Source: Micromonospora tulbaghiae
GTDB taxonomy: Bacteria; Actinomycetota; Actinomycetes; Mycobacteriales; Micromonosporaceae
Direction of reading: 5' to 3'
DNA: 64,000 nucleotides
NCBI RefSeq assembly: GCF_900091605.1
Contig: NZ_FMCQ01000008.1
Location: forward strand, 124,001-188,000
The translations under genes were made by a program, and so were the position numbers. This document shows, piece after piece, positions 61,534 through 64,000 of the stretch (positions are counted from its first letter, which is position 1; each line of letters opens with the position of its first letter). The notes beneath the pieces were generated by a model. That model ran no database searches, was not told the origin of the DNA, and saw nothing but the letters and a program-made list of their open reading frames with translations.

Positions 61534-63221
61534 CAGTTCTTCTCCTCCCAGCGTTCGGCCACAATGCCGTCCGTGCCCACCTCGGCCACCAGGTGGCCCA
61601 GCCACCTCTCGTCGGCCGTCGGGAAGTCCTCCCGCCAGTGGCAGCCCCGCGTCTCCTGGCGCGCGTACGCGGCCGCAACCAGCGTCGACGCCACCGTCAG
61701 CAGGTTCGTCGCCTCCCAGTCGGCGGTACGCGGCACGCCCTGCCCCGCGCCCAGCTCCGTGAGCGTGGCGGCGGTGGCTTCCAGCGTCTGCGCCGACCGG
61801 AGCACGCCGGCACCCCGCGTCATCGCCCGTTGCAGCTCCGCCGTGCCGGTCGCCGGCACCAGCGCGCCCGGCCCGCCCACCCAGGCACCGGTCTCCGCCG
61901 GGCGGGCCTGCTCGGGCAGCCCGGCGGCGACGTCCTCGGCGATCCGGCGGGAGAAGACGAGCCCTTCCAGCAGCGAGTTGCTGGCGAGCCGGTTGGCGCC
62001 GTGCACACCGGTGCAGGCGACCTCGCCGCAGGCGTACAGGCCGGGGATGGAGGTGCGGCCGCGCAGGTCGGTCCGGACGCCGCCGGAGGCGTAGTGCGCG
62101 GCGGGCGCGACCGGGATCAGGTCGGTCGCCGGGTCCACGCCGATGGCCAGGCAGGACGCCACGATGGTGGGGAACCGCCGGGCCAGGAAGTCGCCGCCCA
62201 GGTGCCGGGCGTCCAGGTACACGTGGTCCGCGCCGGACGCCAGCAGCACCCGGTGGATGCCCTTGGCGACCACGTCCCGGGGAGCCAGCTCGGCCAGTTC
62301 GTGCTGACCGACCATGAACCGCTTGCCGTCGCCATCGACCAGGTGCGCGCCCTCGCCGCGCAGCGCCTCGGAGACCAGCGGCTGCTGCGCCAGCCCCGCG
62401 CCCGGACCGCCGGCCGGCACGATCAGCGCGGTCGGGTGGAACTGCACGAACTCCACGTCGGTGACGGCCGCGCCCGCGCGCAACGCCAGCGCCACTCCGT
62501 CCCCGGTGGAGACCGCCGGGTTGGTGGTGGCGGCGAAGATCTGCCCCATCCCGCCGGTGGCCAGCACCACCGCGCGGGCGAGGATCGCGCCGACGCCGTC
62601 CTCGCTGCCCTCACCGAGAACGTGCAGCGTGATGCCGCAGGCCGGGCCGAGCCCGCCCGGTCCGTCGCCGGGAGCGCGCAGCAGGTCCAGCACCAGGGCG
62701 TGCTCGACCAGCCGGATCCACGGGTCGCGGCGCACCGCGTCGTGCAGCGCCCGCTGCACCTCCGCGCCGGTGGCGTCGCCGCCGGCGTGCACGATCCGGT
62801 CGGCCCGGTGGCCGCCCTCCCGGGTCAGCATCAGTGACCCGTCCGGGTTGCGGTCGAACTCCGCCCCGATCCGCATCAGCTCACGCAGCCGGGTCGGCCC
62901 CTCGGCCACGAGCGCGCGGACCGCCGCCGGGTCGCAGAGGCCGACCCCGGCCACCTCCGTGTCGTACGCGTGCGCATCCGGGGTGTCCGCCGGATCCAGC
63001 ACGGCGGCGATCCCGCCCTGCGCCCAGCGGGTGGAGCCCTCGTCCATGTCGACCTTGGTGACCACCGTGACGTGCAGGCCGGCCTCGCGCAGGTGCAGCG
63101 CGGCGGTCAACCCGGCCACGCCGGAGCCGACCACGATCACGTCTGTCGTCTCCACCCAGCCGGGGGCGGGCGCGGCGAGCAGCCGGGGCAGCGCCGGCAG
63201 GTCGACGGTCGGTAGGTCCAT
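61530..63221 (-). CDS. nadB: L-aspartate oxidase
   Basis: A 563-residue FAD flavoprotein of the succinate dehydrogenase/fumarate reductase family that oxidises aspartate to iminoaspartate, the first step of NAD synthesis. The dinucleotide motif is VVGSGVAGLTAALHL (about 31-45); substrate and catalytic loops are STRWAQGGIAAV, FVQFHPTALIV and HGANRLASNSLLEGLVFSRR. ATG at 63221; a TTG 12 bp upstream is possible. nadA is absent from the window, and may lie elsewhere. Confidence 0.95.
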   Translation of the reverse strand: MDLPTVDLPALPRLLAAPAPGWVETTDVIVVGSGVAGLTAALHLREAGLHVTVVTKVDMDEGSTRWAQGGIAAVLDPADTPDAHAYDTEVAGVGLCDPAAVRALVAEGPTRLRELMRIGAEFDRNPDGSLMLTREGGHRADRIVHAGGDATGAEVQRALHDAVRRDPWIRLVEHALVLDLLRAPGDGPGGLGPACGITLHVLGEGSEDGVGAILARAVVLATGGMGQIFAATTNPAVSTGDGVALALRAGAAVTDVEFVQFHPTALIVPAGGPGAGLAQQPLVSEALRGEGAHLVDGDGKRFMVGQHELAELAPRDVVAKGIHRVLLASGADHVYLDARHLGGDFLARRFPTIVASCLAIGVDPATDLIPVAPAAHYASGGVRTDLRGRTSIPGLYACGEVACTGVHGANRLASNSLLEGLVFSRRIAEDVAAGLPEQARPAETGAWVGGPGALVPATGTAELQRAMTRGAGVLRSAQTLEATAATLTELGAGQGVPRTADWEATNLLTVASTLVAAAYARQETRGCHWREDFPTADERWLGHLVAEVGTDGIVAERWEEKNW

Positions 63222-63282
63222 GAGCACAGTCAACCCGAAGCGAACTCGGCCCGGGCGCGGGGGGCGTGACGAGTGCGCCCGG

Positions 63283-64000
63283 CTACCTCTTCCGGCGCGG
63301 GAGGGCGGCCGGTCCGGCGCCCTTCAGGGAGGTGGTCACCGTACGGTCGCTGAGCCACAGGTAGCAGCGCACGCCCCGGTCGCCGACCGCCCAGCGACCG
63401 GCAGCGGGCGGCCGGACCACCACGTCGCTGCGGTAGCGCAGGAACGCGTCGGCGGGTACACCGGCGTAGCGGGCGATCACGCCGAAGCAGCCGTCGTAGA
63501 GCGGAACCCAGTCCTCCGGCTTCTTCGGGTACGGGCGGTCCGGCGCGGCCCACACGCCGACGAACTCGGCGTCGTGCGCCACCGTGCAGTCGACCGGGGT
63601 GAGCCGCTGCACGCGGCCCGCGTCCCGGCCGGTGCGCTGGCAGCCGAGCCGGAGCGGGGACGGCGGCTTGAGCGCGTCGCGCAGGCTGCCCGTACGGGTG
63701 ACCACGGTGGCCGCAGCCTCGACCGTTGTCAGCTCGGTCAGGTCGCACCGGTACCAGCGGGAGCCGGCCGTCCACCCGGCACCTGTCGGCACCGCCACTG
63801 CCAGCCGGAGCCGCCCGGCACGCCAGTCGTCACCCACGTACCCGGCGGCCCGCTTGTCGCAGTCGGCGAACGCGGTACGCAGCTCGGGTGAGGTGAGCGG
63901 CGGAGGGGTGGGCCGGTCGGCGGTGAACGCCCCGACGTGCACGGTCTCCACCCGGTGCGGCAGCTCGCAGCCGACCGGCGCGTACGCGGCCAGGCCGACG
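63283..64000 (-). CDS. septum-formation-domain protein, C-terminal part (cut by window edge)
   Basis: The frame is open to the right edge, so the N-terminus is missing; 239 codons are visible. The visible part is beta-rich with repeated cysteines, including APVGCELPHRVETVHVG, FADCDKRAAGYVG, WYRCDLTE, TPVDCTVAHDAEFVGVW and DGCFGVIARYAG. The pattern V-x-C-x-x-x-H followed by a strand occurs twice, as in actinobacterial septum-formation (Septum_form) proteins, which are extracytoplasmic and often membrane-anchored. Location and role cannot be confirmed without the N-terminus. Confidence 0.7.
   Translation of the reverse strand, partial: VGLAAYAPVGCELPHRVETVHVGAFTADRPTPPPLTSPELRTAFADCDKRAAGYVGDDWRAGRLRLAVAVPTGAGWTAGSRWYRCDLTELTTVEAAATVVTRTGSLRDALKPPSPLRLGCQRTGRDAGRVQRLTPVDCTVAHDAEFVGVWAAPDRPYPKKPEDWVPLYDGCFGVIARYAGVPADAFLRYRSDVVVRPPAAGRWAVGDRGVRCYLWLSDRTVTTSLKGAGPAALPRRKR

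Overview
The window is very GC-rich, densely coded DNA from an actinomycete. GTG and TTG starts are frequent, ATGA/GTGA-coupled operons are common, and it carries lsr2, carD, disA, an MsiK-type sugar ATPase, SARP/AfsR and CGNR regulators. The gene set and order point to Micromonosporaceae, most likely Micromonospora or a close relative. That assignment is inference from content, not from a database match. No transposase, integrase, prophage, CRISPR array or rRNA was seen. One tRNA, tRNA-Thr(TGT), is present.

Layout. 1-7.4 kb: a truncated membrane protein, an enoyl-CoA hydratase, a secreted M4 metalloprotease divergent from a small lipoprotein that looks like its inhibitor (emfourin type), a DJ-1/PfpI protein, a histidine phosphatase, a VOC/AraC pair and two small unknown genes. 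7.4-11.6 kb: tRNA-Thr, the sugar-ABC ATPase, rlmB and cysS. 11.6-24.3 kb: IclR regulator, DUF559-like protein, HAD hydrolase, EamA exporter with a CGNR regulator, GNAT, class II fumarase, a large AfsR-like regulator, class I fumarase and a beta-propeller protein. 24.3-36 kb: a tyrosine/homogentisate catabolic region with an Lrp regulator, HPPD, two RDD proteins, an aromatic/histidinol-phosphate aminotransferase, fumarylacetoacetase, an uncharacterised coupled protein, homogentisate dioxygenase and an alcohol dehydrogenase. 36-41.3 kb: TPR protein, a SARP fused to a CGNR-type zinc finger, a secreted protein, ispF, ispD and carD. 41.5-47.1 kb: two envelope proteins and a small type III polyketide cluster (PKS, acyl-CoA dehydrogenase-like flavoprotein, methyltransferase, UbiA prenyltransferase). 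47.2-64 kb: lpqE-like lipoprotein, radA, disA, a membrane protein, def, ACT protein, mutY, clpC, lsr2, lysS, a methyltransferase, coaX, nadC, nadB and a truncated septum-formation-domain protein.

The housekeeping genes (rlmB-cysS, ispF-ispD-carD, lpqE-radA-disA, mutY, clpC-lsr2-lysS, coaX) follow the order I remember from Mycobacterium tuberculosis. The main interruptions are the 11.6-39.2 kb block and the polyketide block. Those two insertions hold most of the accessory and regulatory novelty.

Points most worth a second look: the uncharacterised 288-residue protein translationally coupled to fumarylacetoacetase in a pathway that otherwise lacks its isomerase here; a perfect 9-3-9 palindrome in the hmgA divergent promoter; the protease/inhibitor pair; the SARP-CGNR fusion; a 60-bp tandem repeat whose dispersed relative begins at a gene's TGA stop codon in both places; an 11-bp-period direct repeat upstream of the AfsR-like gene; and clustered DnaA-box-like sites away from any dnaA.
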